Assembly (NCBI GenBank): GCA_910576385.1
Contig: CAJTIR010000007.1
Span: 62,001-126,000, forward strand
Direction: 5' to 3'
Source of the DNA: Lachnospiraceae bacterium
GTDB taxonomy: Bacteria; Bacillota; Clostridia; Lachnospirales; Lachnospiraceae
Length of the DNA stretch: 64,000 bases
The notes beneath the pieces were generated by a model. It was not told the DNA's origin. It saw nothing but the letters and a program-made list of their open reading frames with translations, and ran no database searches. Of this stretch, positions 27,703 through 35,496 are shown in pieces. Numbering within the stretch: position 1 is the first letter of the stretch; each line of letters opens with the position of its first letter. Position numbers and translations under genes: made by a program.

Positions 27703-29178
27703 ATGAATAATATGCCAAAAGAAAAAATTGCAATTGTTGCAGTCAGCAGAGACTGTTTCCCAATGACCCTTTCCGAAAACAGAAGAAAAGCCTTGGTTAA
27801 GGCATATCAGAACAAATATGGAGAGATCTATGAATGTCCGGTCTGTGTAGAAAATGAGATACATATGCGGGCAGCGCTTGCAGATATCCGAGAAGCAGGC
27901 TGCAATGCTTTGGTAGTATATCTTGGAAATTTTGGGCCGGAATCTTCTGAGACACTGCTGATTAAGGAATTTGAGGGGCCTGCAATGGTGGTTGCAGCGG
28001 CAGAGGAGACTGGAGATAATCTGGTTCAGGGCAGAGGAGATGCTTACTGTGGAGTGTTAAATGCCAGCTATAACCTTAAACTGCGCAATCTCAAAGCTTA
28101 TATTCCAGAATATCCAGTGGGAACAGCAGAAGAATGTGCGGATATGATTCATGAGTTTAGGCCGATTGCCAGAGCCATTATCGGGCTTCGCAATCTGAAA
28201 ATTATTTCTTTTGGACCAAGACCACAAGATTTTCTGGCCTGCAATGCTCCGATTAAACAGCTCTATAATCTGGGCGTGGAAATTGAGGAAAACTCAGAGT
28301 TGGATTTGTTTGAATCCTTTAACAACCATGCAGGCGACGAGCGGATTCCTGGAATTGTGGCAGAAATGGAACAAGAGCTGGGAGCTGGAAATAAGAAACC
28401 AGAAATTCTTTCCAAGCTGGCACAATATGAGATCACACTCACAGACTGGGTAGAGGGGCATAAAGGAAGCAGAGATTATGTAGCCATTGCTGGAAAATGC
28501 TGGCCTGCATTCCAGACACAATTTGGGTTTGTTCCCTGTTATGTCAATAGCCGTCTGACACAAAAAGGGATTCCTGTGTCCTGTGAGGTGGATATTTACG
28601 GCGCATTGAGTGAATTTATCGGTACTGTCATCAGCCAGGACGCAGTGACGCTCTTAGATATCAATAACTCTGTGCCCGCGGATATGTATGACAGTGAGAT
28701 CAAAGGAAAACATGAATATACCTTAAAAGATACCTTTATGGGATTCCACTGCGGCAATACAGCTTCCAGTAAGTTATCCTTCTGCGAAATGAAGTATCAG
28801 CTTATTATGGCAAGAAGTCTGCCAGAAGAGGTGACACAGGGAACCTTGGAGGGTGATATTGTACCTGGCGATATCACATTCTACCGGCTGCAGAGTACTT
28901 CAGATGCAAAGATTCGCGCTTATATTGCACAGGGCGAGGTGCTTCCAGTTGCCACCCGTTCCTTTGGGGCAATTGGTGTGTTTGCTATTCCGCAGATGGG
29001 CAGATTTTACCGTCATGTGCTGATTGAGAAAAATTATCCGCATCATGGGGCGGTTGCCTTTGGGCATTTTGGAAAAACCTTGTATGAGGTATTTAAGTAT
29101 ATCGGTGTTCCAGTGGAGGAGATTGATTTCAATCAGCCTAAGGGCATGATGTACCCGACAGAAAATCCATTTGCATAG
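27703..29178 (+). CDS. L-fucose/L-arabinose isomerase family protein
   Basis: The 491-residue protein belongs to the FucI/AraA isomerase fold, which interconverts aldoses and ketoses using a manganese ion. Candidate metal ligands are Glu295 (in CEVDIYG), Asp319 (in LLDINN) and His349 (in GFHCGN), followed by a C-terminal domain with SFGAIGVFAIPQMGRFYRHVL. The family is much more diverged than classical XylA or AraA. Beside a xylulokinase it may convert arabinose to ribulose, D-arabinose to D-ribulose or a similar pentose; the substrate is unproven. A terminator follows, so the unit is xylB plus this gene. Confidence 0.82.
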   Translation: MNNMPKEKIAIVAVSRDCFPMTLSENRRKALVKAYQNKYGEIYECPVCVENEIHMRAALADIREAGCNALVVYLGNFGPESSETLLIKEFEGPAMVVAAAEETGDNLVQGRGDAYCGVLNASYNLKLRNLKAYIPEYPVGTAEECADMIHEFRPIARAIIGLRNLKIISFGPRPQDFLACNAPIKQLYNLGVEIEENSELDLFESFNNHAGDERIPGIVAEMEQELGAGNKKPEILSKLAQYEITLTDWVEGHKGSRDYVAIAGKCWPAFQTQFGFVPCYVNSRLTQKGIPVSCEVDIYGALSEFIGTVISQDAVTLLDINNSVPADMYDSEIKGKHEYTLKDTFMGFHCGNTASSKLSFCEMKYQLIMARSLPEEVTQGTLEGDIVPGDITFYRLQSTSDAKIRAYIAQGEVLPVATRSFGAIGVFAIPQMGRFYRHVLIEKNYPHHGAVAFGHFGKTLYEVFKYIGVPVEEIDFNQPKGMMYPTENPFA

Positions 29179-29194
29179 AAAAGAGTAATAGAAG

Positions 29195-29226
29195 GAACTG
29201 CTGCATGTTTGCGGCAGTTCTTTTTT
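29195..29226 (+). terminator. intrinsic terminator after the isomerase gene
   Basis: GAACTGCTGC (29195-29204) pairs with GCGGCAGTTC (29211-29220) with one G-U pair and a 6-base loop, followed by six T. Confidence 0.88.
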
Positions 29227-29287
29227 CTGAAAGGAATGACAGCGCTGATGAAACCGTCATGAGTAGGAAATTTTGTTAAAAATAAAG

Positions 29288-29316
29288 TGGAAATTTGACA
29301 GCAGATAGCGTATAAT
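29288..29316 (+). promoter_or_regulatory. promoter upstream of the ECF sigma gene / small RNA candidate
   Basis: TGGAAA (29288-29293) and TATAAT (29311-29316) are 17 bases apart. An overlapping TTGACA at 29295 is only 10 bases from TATAAT and cannot pair with it. Transcripts would start near 29322. Confidence 0.6.
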
Positions 29317-29321
29317 ATCGT

Positions 29322-29421
29322 TGGCTATACAGGGGAAAAAGTATATCATTTTTGGTCAAATGACAGGAAGATTTGATCTTTAAAGGAGAGAGAACCTTTG
29401 GATGAAATTTTCCTGTTTTTT
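29322..29421 (+). ncRNA. candidate ~100-nt small RNA or leader ended by its own terminator
   Basis: Downstream of the promoter at 29288 the sequence ends in a long hairpin: ACAGGAAGATTT (29363-29374) pairs with AAATTTTCCTGT (29405-29416), with inner pairs AAAGG/CCTTT, followed directly by six T. A discrete RNA of about 100 nt is expected, ending 67 bases before the sigma factor gene. The alternative is an attenuator for that gene. It matches no RNA family I recognise. Confidence 0.5.
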
Positions 29422-29424
29422 ATT

Positions 29425-29453
29425 TGCAACATTTTGAACAAATTGAGACTCTA
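29425..29453 (+). promoter_or_regulatory. possible autoregulated ECF-type promoter
   Basis: TGCAAC (29425-29430) followed after about 16 bases by ACTCTA resembles promoters read by ECF sigma factors (AAC in the -35 box, a CGTC/ACTC-like -10 box). It lies between the upstream terminator and the sigma gene, where an autoregulated promoter is expected. No second site is available here for comparison. Confidence 0.35.
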
Positions 29454-29488
29454 AAAAGATGAAATGCATTTCAAGGGAGGAAGAGCAT

Positions 29489-29965
29489 ATGGAAGAATTT
29501 ATGCGGTATTATGAGAAGGTCTATCCACAGATGTACCGAACCGCTTTCTATTATATGAGAAATCAGCAAGAGGCGGAGGATGCTGTACAGGATGCTGTGC
29601 TGATTGCCTATGAGAAATTTTATCAACTCAGGGACAAAGAAAAATTTTCTCCCTGGATTATGCGGATTTTGGTCAATCGGTGCAGGCGCAGGATGAAGGA
29701 TTGGTTTCGCAAAGAGGAGGATATCGAAGATATTTCGCCGTCTCAAGAGAAGAGTCTCTCTGGGGAGACAGATTTTGCTATGGCATCTGCGGTTAAGCAG
29801 GTGTTCTGGGAATTGAAGGAGGAGGAGCGGATTGTGGTGGCTCTGTCCGTGTTTGGCGGTTACACCAGTGAGGAGATCGCCGGCATTTTGAATCAAAATC
29901 ACAGTACCATCCGTTCCAGGTATCGGAGGGCACTTCAAAAAATGAGAAAGAAGTTGGAGGTGTGA
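29489..29965 (+). CDS. ECF-type RNA polymerase sigma factor
   Basis: The 158-residue protein has sigma-70 region 2 (about 5-70, with FYYMRNQQEAEDAVQDA) and region 4 (about 100-155, with a helix-turn-helix around YTSEEIAGILNQNHSTIRSR). Such factors direct RNA polymerase to stress promoters and are held by a membrane partner. I use ATG 29489, which has GGGAGG eight bases upstream, over the ATG at 29459. The next gene starts three bases after the stop, so the membrane-anchored propeller protein is its likely regulator. Confidence 0.94.
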   Translation: MEEFMRYYEKVYPQMYRTAFYYMRNQQEAEDAVQDAVLIAYEKFYQLRDKEKFSPWIMRILVNRCRRRMKDWFRKEEDIEDISPSQEKSLSGETDFAMASAVKQVFWELKEEERIVVALSVFGGYTSEEIAGILNQNHSTIRSRYRRALQKMRKKLEV

Positions 29966-29967
29966 AG

Positions 29968-32316
29968 ATGCGAAAGAGCGAAATGGAAAATAAATGGGAG
30001 CAGGCACAGATTAGAGAATACTTGCATAAAAGTGCGCGGGAGGAACAGATACCAAAAAGTCTTTTGCCAGAGCAGATGGAACAGTGGCTAAGACAACAGA
30101 CCTCTCAGATGGGAGAGAAAGGAGAGGAGATTATGAGAAAGCGCGATCAGGATTTCAGTCAAGAACAAAAAGAACCAAGAAAACGTGGAAAATATTTTCG
30201 TTGGTGGTGCGGCAGTTTGGCGGCAGCGGCATGTTTGGCATTGGTATTGTATGCAGCAGGGAGGAATATGGATTGGGAACTTGGAACAAAGAAGAATGGC
30301 GCTTCGGCGTCAGATACTTATGATAAGATGGAAAGTGCCGCAGGTGAGGCAGCAGAAGAATCAGCAATCGAGAAAGAAGAAAGTTCAGAAGGCACTACTT
30401 ATGACAAGATCTATCAGTCTTTTGATAAAATTTGGAGACAGCAGGAGGAGCTTTTTCAGAATAATGCTAAATTTGCAGAGAGGGAGATGGCTGTAGATGA
30501 CGCCGCCGCAGCAGAAGCTGGTGAAGCAGCTTCCGGGGCTGACGCAGGGGGAGCAGAATCATACAGTTTAGATCAGAGTGCAGATTCCAGTGCGGAGATG
30601 ACGAAAGCCGAAGGTGAAGCAGGAGATTTTGGGAAGACCAACCAACAGGAAGAAGCTGTGGAAGAGGCAGACATTATTAAAAATGACGGCAGATACCTCT
30701 ATCAAGTTGTCTGCCGAGAGGACAATTCAAAATATGCCGTGAGAATTGCTGATACCAAAGATGGACTGAAAGAGGCTGCATGTGTGGGCAGTTTTGAGGT
30801 TATTCAGGATATCTATATCTGGGAGGATAAGCTGGTGGTTTTAGAACCTGGATGGGCAGAAAGTGCGGCAGTGAACGAACCAGTACCTCAGAGAACAGAG
30901 TATATGGACGGAGCGGACAGCGGTGGGTTTATCCAGATACTAAAGGCGATGGCAGAAAATATTTTCACCAATGGCGAGACAGCCACTACAGAGACAGCCA
31001 CTACAGATATGGCATATTCTGGGTATGCGTATTGCAGGATTCATGTTTATGATATCGCAGACCGCAGCAATCCCCAAGAATATCATACATTTACGGTAAA
31101 GGGCAGCTATATGGATTCCAGGATTTCCAATGGGTATCTGTATTTCTTTACCTCTTGTCAGGCTGACAGGCCGAGCACAAAAGAAGATTACAAGGCTTAT
31201 ATTCCTACCTTAGACGGCGAACCAATGGCAGAGGACAAAATATTTCTGCCGCAGGAGACCGATGAAACAGCCTACTTAGTAATGGCTTCTATAGATATGG
31301 AACGGCCAAATGAGTTTGTGGATTCTCATGCCCTGGTGACTTCCGCAGATAAATTTTATGTCAGTGAGAAAAATATCTATGTGGCAGACACACAATATGC
31401 AGAGTATAATAAGGAGGGCAAGAGCACAGACAGCACCAAGCTATATCGCTATTCCTATAAGGATGGAAGAATGCATAAGGATGCAGAGGGAACAGTCAAA
31501 GGAACACTTAGGGATGATATGTCTATGAATGAATATCAGGATCACCTGCGCCTGGTGACAACGGTAGAATCTATGGAGGTTGAGAAAATTGTTGATGATC
31601 TAAGCGGCGAGGAACTGGGATATGATTCTGCCTCTATGGAAACCACCAATAGTCTGTATGTGCTAGATCAGAATTTACAGGTGGCTGGTAAGATTGAGCA
31701 TTTGGCCAAGGATGAACGAATTTATTCTGCCAGGTTTATGGGAACCAGCGGGTATTTTGTGACTTTCCGAGAGACAGACCCACTGTTTTCTGTAGATTTG
31801 TCCAACCCCAAGGATCCGAAGATTTTGGGAGAACTTAAGATCAGTGGCTTTTCCGAGTATCTGCACTTTTACGCGGATAACCTTCTGTTGGGAATTGGCA
31901 TGGAGGCAGATGAAAAGACTGGGCAGACCAAGGGAATGAAACTGTCTATGTTTGATATTTCCAATCCCACAGACGTCAAAGAGCAGTCGAAATTGGATCT
32001 GTCGGAATATGATTATTCTGATGCACTCTACAATTACAAAGCAGTGTTGATTGATCCGAAGAAAAATTTATTTGGATTTTCTGCGGAGAGTTATTCTGAG
32101 GATAATAAACGCATGTATCTGTTGTTCTCTTATCGGGATGGCGGGTTTCAGGAAATTATGAAGATTGACTGCAGCGACAATAACCGATATAGCTGGACAA
32201 TTCGCGGCACTTATATCAAAGATCGTTTCTTCTTATTGTCAGAGAATGGGCTGATTGAGGAGTACAGCTTGACCGATGGAAGTAAAACGGCAGAGCTGCA
32301 GTTGATAGATCGATGA
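29968..32316 (+). CDS. membrane-anchored beta-propeller protein, probable partner of the ECF sigma factor
   Basis: The 782-residue protein has about 75 charged cytoplasmic residues, one membrane helix (about residues 77-97), an Ala/Glu/Gly/Ser-rich extracellular linker (about 110-220) and a large secreted beta-propeller domain (from about 228). This corresponds to the Pfam beta_propel (PF09826) family, recognised by repeated YLYQVV, DIYIWEDKLVVL and LYxYSYKDGRM patterns. The cytoplasmic part lacks the HxxxCxxC zinc anti-sigma motif, so anti-sigma function is inferred only from position. ATG 29968 has GGAGG seven bases upstream; a GTG at 29962 overlaps the sigma stop. A 15-bp direct duplication (Glu-Thr-Ala-Thr-Thr twice) sits near 30977. 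Confidence 0.8.
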   Translation: MRKSEMENKWEQAQIREYLHKSAREEQIPKSLLPEQMEQWLRQQTSQMGEKGEEIMRKRDQDFSQEQKEPRKRGKYFRWWCGSLAAAACLALVLYAAGRNMDWELGTKKNGASASDTYDKMESAAGEAAEESAIEKEESSEGTTYDKIYQSFDKIWRQQEELFQNNAKFAEREMAVDDAAAAEAGEAASGADAGGAESYSLDQSADSSAEMTKAEGEAGDFGKTNQQEEAVEEADIIKNDGRYLYQVVCREDNSKYAVRIADTKDGLKEAACVGSFEVIQDIYIWEDKLVVLEPGWAESAAVNEPVPQRTEYMDGADSGGFIQILKAMAENIFTNGETATTETATTDMAYSGYAYCRIHVYDIADRSNPQEYHTFTVKGSYMDSRISNGYLYFFTSCQADRPSTKEDYKAYIPTLDGEPMAEDKIFLPQETDETAYLVMASIDMERPNEFVDSHALVTSADKFYVSEKNIYVADTQYAEYNKEGKSTDSTKLYRYSYKDGRMHKDAEGTVKGTLRDDMSMNEYQDHLRLVTTVESMEVEKIVDDLSGEELGYDSASMETTNSLYVLDQNLQVAGKIEHLAKDERIYSARFMGTSGYFVTFRETDPLFSVDLSNPKDPKILGELKISGFSEYLHFYADNLLLGIGMEADEKTGQTKGMKLSMFDISNPTDVKEQSKLDLSEYDYSDALYNYKAVLIDPKKNLFGFSAESYSEDNKRMYLLFSYRDGGFQEIMKIDCSDNNRYSWTIRGTYIKDRFFLLSENGLIEEYSLTDGSKTAELQLIDR

Positions 32317-32324
32317 CATAGAAA

Positions 32325-32377
32325 GGGGCTGTTGCAAAAGTAGATGAAGAATCTACCAAAGCAACAGCTCCGTTTTT
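32325..32377 (+). terminator. terminator of the propeller gene, formed by IS1182-like end sequence
   Basis: GGGGCTGTTGC (32325-32335) pairs with GCAACAGCTCC (32361-32371), with a second arm GTAGA/TCTAC inside, then five T after a G. The first 15 bases (GGGGCTGTTGCAAAA) look like an IS1182-type terminal repeat and recur at 61062. Confidence 0.75.
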
Positions 32378-32435
32378 ATGCCTAAAAACAGAAAAGCAGA
32401 CTCCGAAGAACCTGCCATCCGTGGTATAATAAGTT

Positions 32436-33207
32436 ATGACGAATAACTTATTATACACTAAGAATTATACCGCATTCGGCGAGCCTTATCAACTGGTTTT
32501 GCCATTAAATTTGGAAGAACTGGTTCCTGATGATGATTCTGTTCGACTGCTGAGCCATGAATTGGAGGATTTAGATTACAGCTTGCTGTATCAGGCTTAC
32601 TCTGCCAAAGGCAGAAATCCAGCAGTTGACCCCAAGGCCATGTTCAAGATTCTGACCTATAGAAACCATACATAAAACCACAGACTTATGAAAAATGGAA
32701 AAAGCGAAGTTTCAAGCGGGATATCAGCAAACGTGAAAACATGGGATATAATGAAAAAGCTGACACATACACTTGTCATGCCGGGAAAACACTGTTTCCT
32801 ATTTTTATCAAAAAGCAGAAAAGTAAAAGTGGCTATGAATCGGAAGTAACGGTGTATGAATGTGAAGACTGTACGGGCTGTCCGCATAAAGAGAAATGCA
32901 CCCGTGCCAAAGGGAACAAGCGGCTGTACATTTCCAAGAGTTTTTTAGAGAAGCGTCAGGAATCTTATGAAAATATCCTGAGTGAAAAGGGATTCTATAT
33001 CGGATGAACCGCTTGATACAAGTGGAAAGAGTATTTGGGGTTCTAAAAAATGATTACGAATTTCAAAGATTTCTACTTCGTGGAAAAACCAAAGTAAAAC
33101 TGGAGATACTATTACTGTGTATGGGATATAATATCAATAAGCTGCACGCAAAAATCCAGAATGAACGGACAGGGAGGTATCTATTCCAATTAAAAGAAAC
33201 TGCATAA
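32436..33207 (+). pseudogene. IS1182-type transposase, deleted and frameshifted
   Basis: The N-terminal 79 residues (32436-32675) match the start of IS1182 transposases (LEELVPDDDSVRLL and a helix ending in AMFKILTYRN). The frame then breaks near 32665. A second frame (from about 32672) carries the cysteine-rich central segment with CHAGKTLF and CEDCTGCPHKEKC, ending at a stop at 33007. A third frame (33004-33207) holds the C-terminal part with IQVERVFGVLKNDYEF. The catalytic core between the first two pieces, about 200 residues, is missing. At least one deletion and one frameshift make it non-functional. Confidence 0.85.
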
Positions 33208-33311
33208 CGGCTCCCCAAAACAGAAGCCTTATTAAAGTACGCAAAAAATTCAGAAAGAATCAGCAAAACATAAGATTCTTTCTGGATTTTTGCATATATA
33301 GAGCGCGGGTA

Positions 33312-33343
33312 TCGCTCAATCATCTAATCTGATGATTGAGCGA
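33312..33343 (-). terminator. perfect 13-bp hairpin downstream of tRNA-Gly
   Basis: TCGCTCAATCATC (33312-33324) is exactly inverted at 33331-33343 around 6 bases, beginning 15 bases beyond the tRNA 3' end on the reverse strand. No T-run follows, so it may act as a weak terminator or a processing stem. A smaller GAGCG/CGCTC pair overlaps it. Confidence 0.45.
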
Positions 33344-33357
33344 CAGTCTCTTCATAC

Positions 33358-33428
33358 AGCAGATAACGGGAGTCGAACCCGCCTTTCCAGCTTGGGAAGC
33401 TGGTGTTCTACCGATGAACCATATCTGC
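33358..33428 (-). tRNA. tRNA-Gly (anticodon CCC)
   Basis: The reverse strand reads as a 71-base cloverleaf: acceptor GCAGATA with TATCTGC, D-arm with GGTTCATCGGTAGAAC, anticodon stem CCAGC/GCTGG with loop TTCCCAA (CCC), and T-arm GGCGGGTTCGACTCCCG. CCA is not encoded. A reverse-strand promoter precedes it. It stands alone, between an IS relic and a structured repeat. Confidence 0.95.
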
Positions 33429-33436
33429 ATAACGCT

Positions 33437-33464
33437 ATTATAGCATATCTTGGGAAAAAAACAA
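33437..33464 (-). promoter_or_regulatory. promoter of tRNA-Gly(CCC)
   Basis: On the reverse strand TTGTTT (33459-33464) and TATAAT (33437-33442) are 16 bases apart, nine bases before the mature tRNA 5' end. Confidence 0.65.
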
Positions 33465-33478
33465 GTATAAAATATTTT

Positions 33479-33667
33479 GAGTTTCCCCATTTTGTAATTT
33501 AAAGTGCCAAAAGGTTTCCAGCACAAAGTGATGGAAACCTTTTGCACATAAAAGCGCTATGAAAAGCTAGCTTTTCAGACGCTTTTTGTGCAAGATGTCT
33601 ATGCTGCCAAAGGCAGCAAGACCTTTTGGCACTATAAGATCGGCTGTTATAAAAAATGGGGAAACTC
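33479..33667 (-). repeat. structured repeat family A, copy 2 (inverted relative to copy 1)
   Basis: This 189-bp element has ends GAGTTTCCCCATTTT and AAAATGGGGAAACTC, which are perfect inverted 15-mers. Its reverse complement matches 25810-25996 almost throughout. The large hairpin is kept but with different bases: AAAAGGTTTCCA (33509-33520) with TGGAAACCTTTT (33532-33543). The GAAAAGCTAGCTTTTC palindrome also differs from copy 1 by paired changes. Together with the hairpin, the tRNA and its promoter it accounts for the 540-bp gap 33217-33756; the last 90 bases contain a further inverted pair, AGGGGCGTAAAAAATCTT and AAGATTTTTTACGCCCCT (about 33695-33739), probably the terminator of the reverse-strand gene. 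Confidence 0.82.
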
Positions 33668-33693
33668 AAATAAAATATTTTTAAGTCAAATTG

Positions 33694-33739
33694 CAGGGGC
33701 GTAAAAAATCTTTATGCAACGAAGATTTTTTACGCCCCT
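33694..33739 (-). terminator. terminator of the thioredoxin-fold/Fn3 gene
   Basis: CAGGGGCGTAAAAAATCTT (from 33694) and AAGATTTTTTACGCCCCTG (to 33739) form a 19-bp inverted repeat with an 8-base loop, just beyond the reverse-strand stop at 33757. The A/T-rich half of the stem supplies the U-rich tract. Confidence 0.7.
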
Positions 33740-33756
33740 GATAGAAGAAAGGCAGT

Positions 33757-35421
33757 TTATTTTATGGTCACTTTCTTGGTCTGGAAACTGCTGGTATATG
33801 TCTTTCCTTTGTAAGTTTTATATGCTTTTACAGTGAAAAAATAAGTTTTGCGAGAATTTAAATTCTTCTTTGTAAAGCTGGTAGTTTTGACATTTTTCAG
33901 TTTTTTCCAGGAAGCTTTTTGGCTGGTCTTATAACAAACAGTATAGCCAGTAGCTCCTGTTACTTTCTTCCATTTTAAAGTTGCTTTACCACGTCCAGGA
34001 GTAACTTTTAAATTTACGGCTGCTGGTTTTGTGGCGGTATACAGTGAAGTGTAAGACTTACTGAGTACTTGTTTTTTGTTCTGGGTTCGATAGGCTTTTA
34101 CTGCAAAACGGTAATTGGAGCCAGATTGTAATTTCTTGACTGTGTAAGAAGCTTTTGAGGCTTTTGTGGTGCCAATTTTTTTCCATTTTGAACTCTTGTA
34201 TTGATATACAATATATCCTTCTGCTTTTGAGACCTTTTTCCAGCTCAGTTTTACATTGTCTGTGCCCGAAGATGCCTTCAGATTAGAGACATTTCCTACT
34301 TTAATAGGAGTTGGTGTTGATGGCTCAGGCTCTGGTGTAGTTGGTCCAGGATTCGTTGTTTCAGATGAATTAATTTTTTTAATTTCTGTGATTAGCTCTT
34401 CTGCTGTCAAAGTTCCCTGGAAACATTTCTGTACGCGGTCGTTTTTATTGATCAGGATAGTAAGCGGAGCAGTCATATGGGTGTCTTCCTGGAAAAGAGC
34501 GAGATACTTAAACATAGCGCTGTAGATGCCGCCGGCATAATTGTTCTGGTCATAGCAGTAGGTGATTTTGTCACATCCAAACTGTTGTGCAAAGGCGCTG
34601 GTGTCTGCCTGGGAGGCAAAATTATATTCTGCAAAAATTACACGGATATCAGAGTTCCCAATCCAATCACTGCCAGCAATATTTTTAAGGGTTGCTTTGG
34701 TGTTGCCGCAGGTTGTTCTTCCAAATAAGAGGACTGTTGTCTGATTAGGTGTAGCTTTTGTGGAGACATTCTTTCCATCTATGGAAGTGAAGATATATTC
34801 TTTATTCTCATAGCCTGTTGTGTCTGTGGGCGGGGTCGGTTCTGTAGGATCTGTTGGATTGCCTGTGCCAGTTATTTTATCAATTTCACTTTTTAACACT
34901 TCTGCAGTCTGGCTACCCTCCAGAAATTTTTGGATACGGTTATTTTGGTCAATTAAGACAATAAATGGAGTTGTCGAGGAAATCCTTGTATTTTGGTAAA
35001 GAGTTCTATATTGGTACATAACTCTCATAATGATATCGGAGCTATCATCGTAGCAATAAGAGATCTTATCACTCTCAATCTTCTGTGCATAGGAAATCAT
35101 TTCGTCTTGAGGTGCAAGATTGCATTCTATAAAGACTACACGGATATCAGAGTTTCCAATCCAATTGCTGGCAGCAATGTTGCGCAGTGTGGTGGTAGTT
35201 TTGCTGCATGTTGTTTTTCCAAAAACCAGCATAGTAGTCTGATTGGGGTTGGCCTTGGTAGATACAGAAGTTCCATCAATGGTATTGAGGGTATAGGTTG
35301 GATTTTCAATACCTGTCTGTTCTTCAGCCGCTTGTACCTGCATTCCCGTCATATTCGTTGAGAATGGAAGTGTAAGAATCATGAAAAATAAAAATAGTGT
35401 TTGAAAAAATTTTTTCTTCAT
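33757..35421 (-). CDS. secreted protein with two thioredoxin-like and two fibronectin III domains
   Basis: The 554-residue protein has a signal peptide (about 1-31), a thioredoxin-like domain (about 35-170), a Pro/Thr/Glu linker, a second thioredoxin-like domain (about 185-325), another Pro/Thr linker, and two Fn3 domains (about 340-435 and 440-554) with the WKKV and YTVxYK patterns. In each thioredoxin-like domain the active-site position reads LVFGKTTCSKT or LLFGRTTCGNT: one cysteine, with threonine in place of the second, so classical disulfide exchange is not expected. A conserved YCYD lies later in both. I take ATG 35421 (AAAGGAG upstream) since the longer frame has no ribosome site. It probably acts at the cell surface; its partner is unknown. 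Confidence 0.82.
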   Translation of the reverse strand: MKKKFFQTLFLFFMILTLPFSTNMTGMQVQAAEEQTGIENPTYTLNTIDGTSVSTKANPNQTTMLVFGKTTCSKTTTTLRNIAASNWIGNSDIRVVFIECNLAPQDEMISYAQKIESDKISYCYDDSSDIIMRVMYQYRTLYQNTRISSTTPFIVLIDQNNRIQKFLEGSQTAEVLKSEIDKITGTGNPTDPTEPTPPTDTTGYENKEYIFTSIDGKNVSTKATPNQTTVLLFGRTTCGNTKATLKNIAGSDWIGNSDIRVIFAEYNFASQADTSAFAQQFGCDKITYCYDQNNYAGGIYSAMFKYLALFQEDTHMTAPLTILINKNDRVQKCFQGTLTAEELITEIKKINSSETTNPGPTTPEPEPSTPTPIKVGNVSNLKASSGTDNVKLSWKKVSKAEGYIVYQYKSSKWKKIGTTKASKASYTVKKLQSGSNYRFAVKAYRTQNKKQVLSKSYTSLYTATKPAAVNLKVTPGRGKATLKWKKVTGATGYTVCYKTSQKASWKKLKNVKTTSFTKKNLNSRKTYFFTVKAYKTYKGKTYTSSFQTKKVTIK

Positions 35422-35467
35422 AAAATAACTCCTTTCATCTCCTTGTAAATTATATGATTTGGCAAAC

Positions 35468-35496
35468 ATTGTATCATAATTATAGGGAAACTTCAA
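35468..35496 (-). promoter_or_regulatory. promoter of the thioredoxin-fold/Fn3 gene
   Basis: On the reverse strand TTGAAG (35491-35496) and TACAAT (35468-35473) are 17 bases apart, 46 bases before the start codon. The remaining divergent gap to 35754 shows no other feature that I can support. Confidence 0.65.

Larger units (their letters stand above)
32325..33216 (+). mobile_element. remnant of an IS1182-family insertion sequence
   Basis: The left end GGGGCTGTTGCAAAA at 32325 is followed by broken transposase reading frames that together resemble an IS1182-type transposase with a large internal deletion. The right end near 33202-33216 (GCATAACGGCTCCCC) is only a degraded match to the left end. 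The element is immobile by itself. Confidence 0.7.

Noticed and set aside
29295-29316. TTGACA followed by TATAAT as a promoter
   Set aside because: The spacing is only 10 bases, too short; TGGAAA 17 bases from TATAAT is the usable -35 box.
32325-33216. Intact insertion sequence
   Set aside because: The transposase is missing its catalytic centre and is frameshifted, and the right end is degraded, so only a relic remains.
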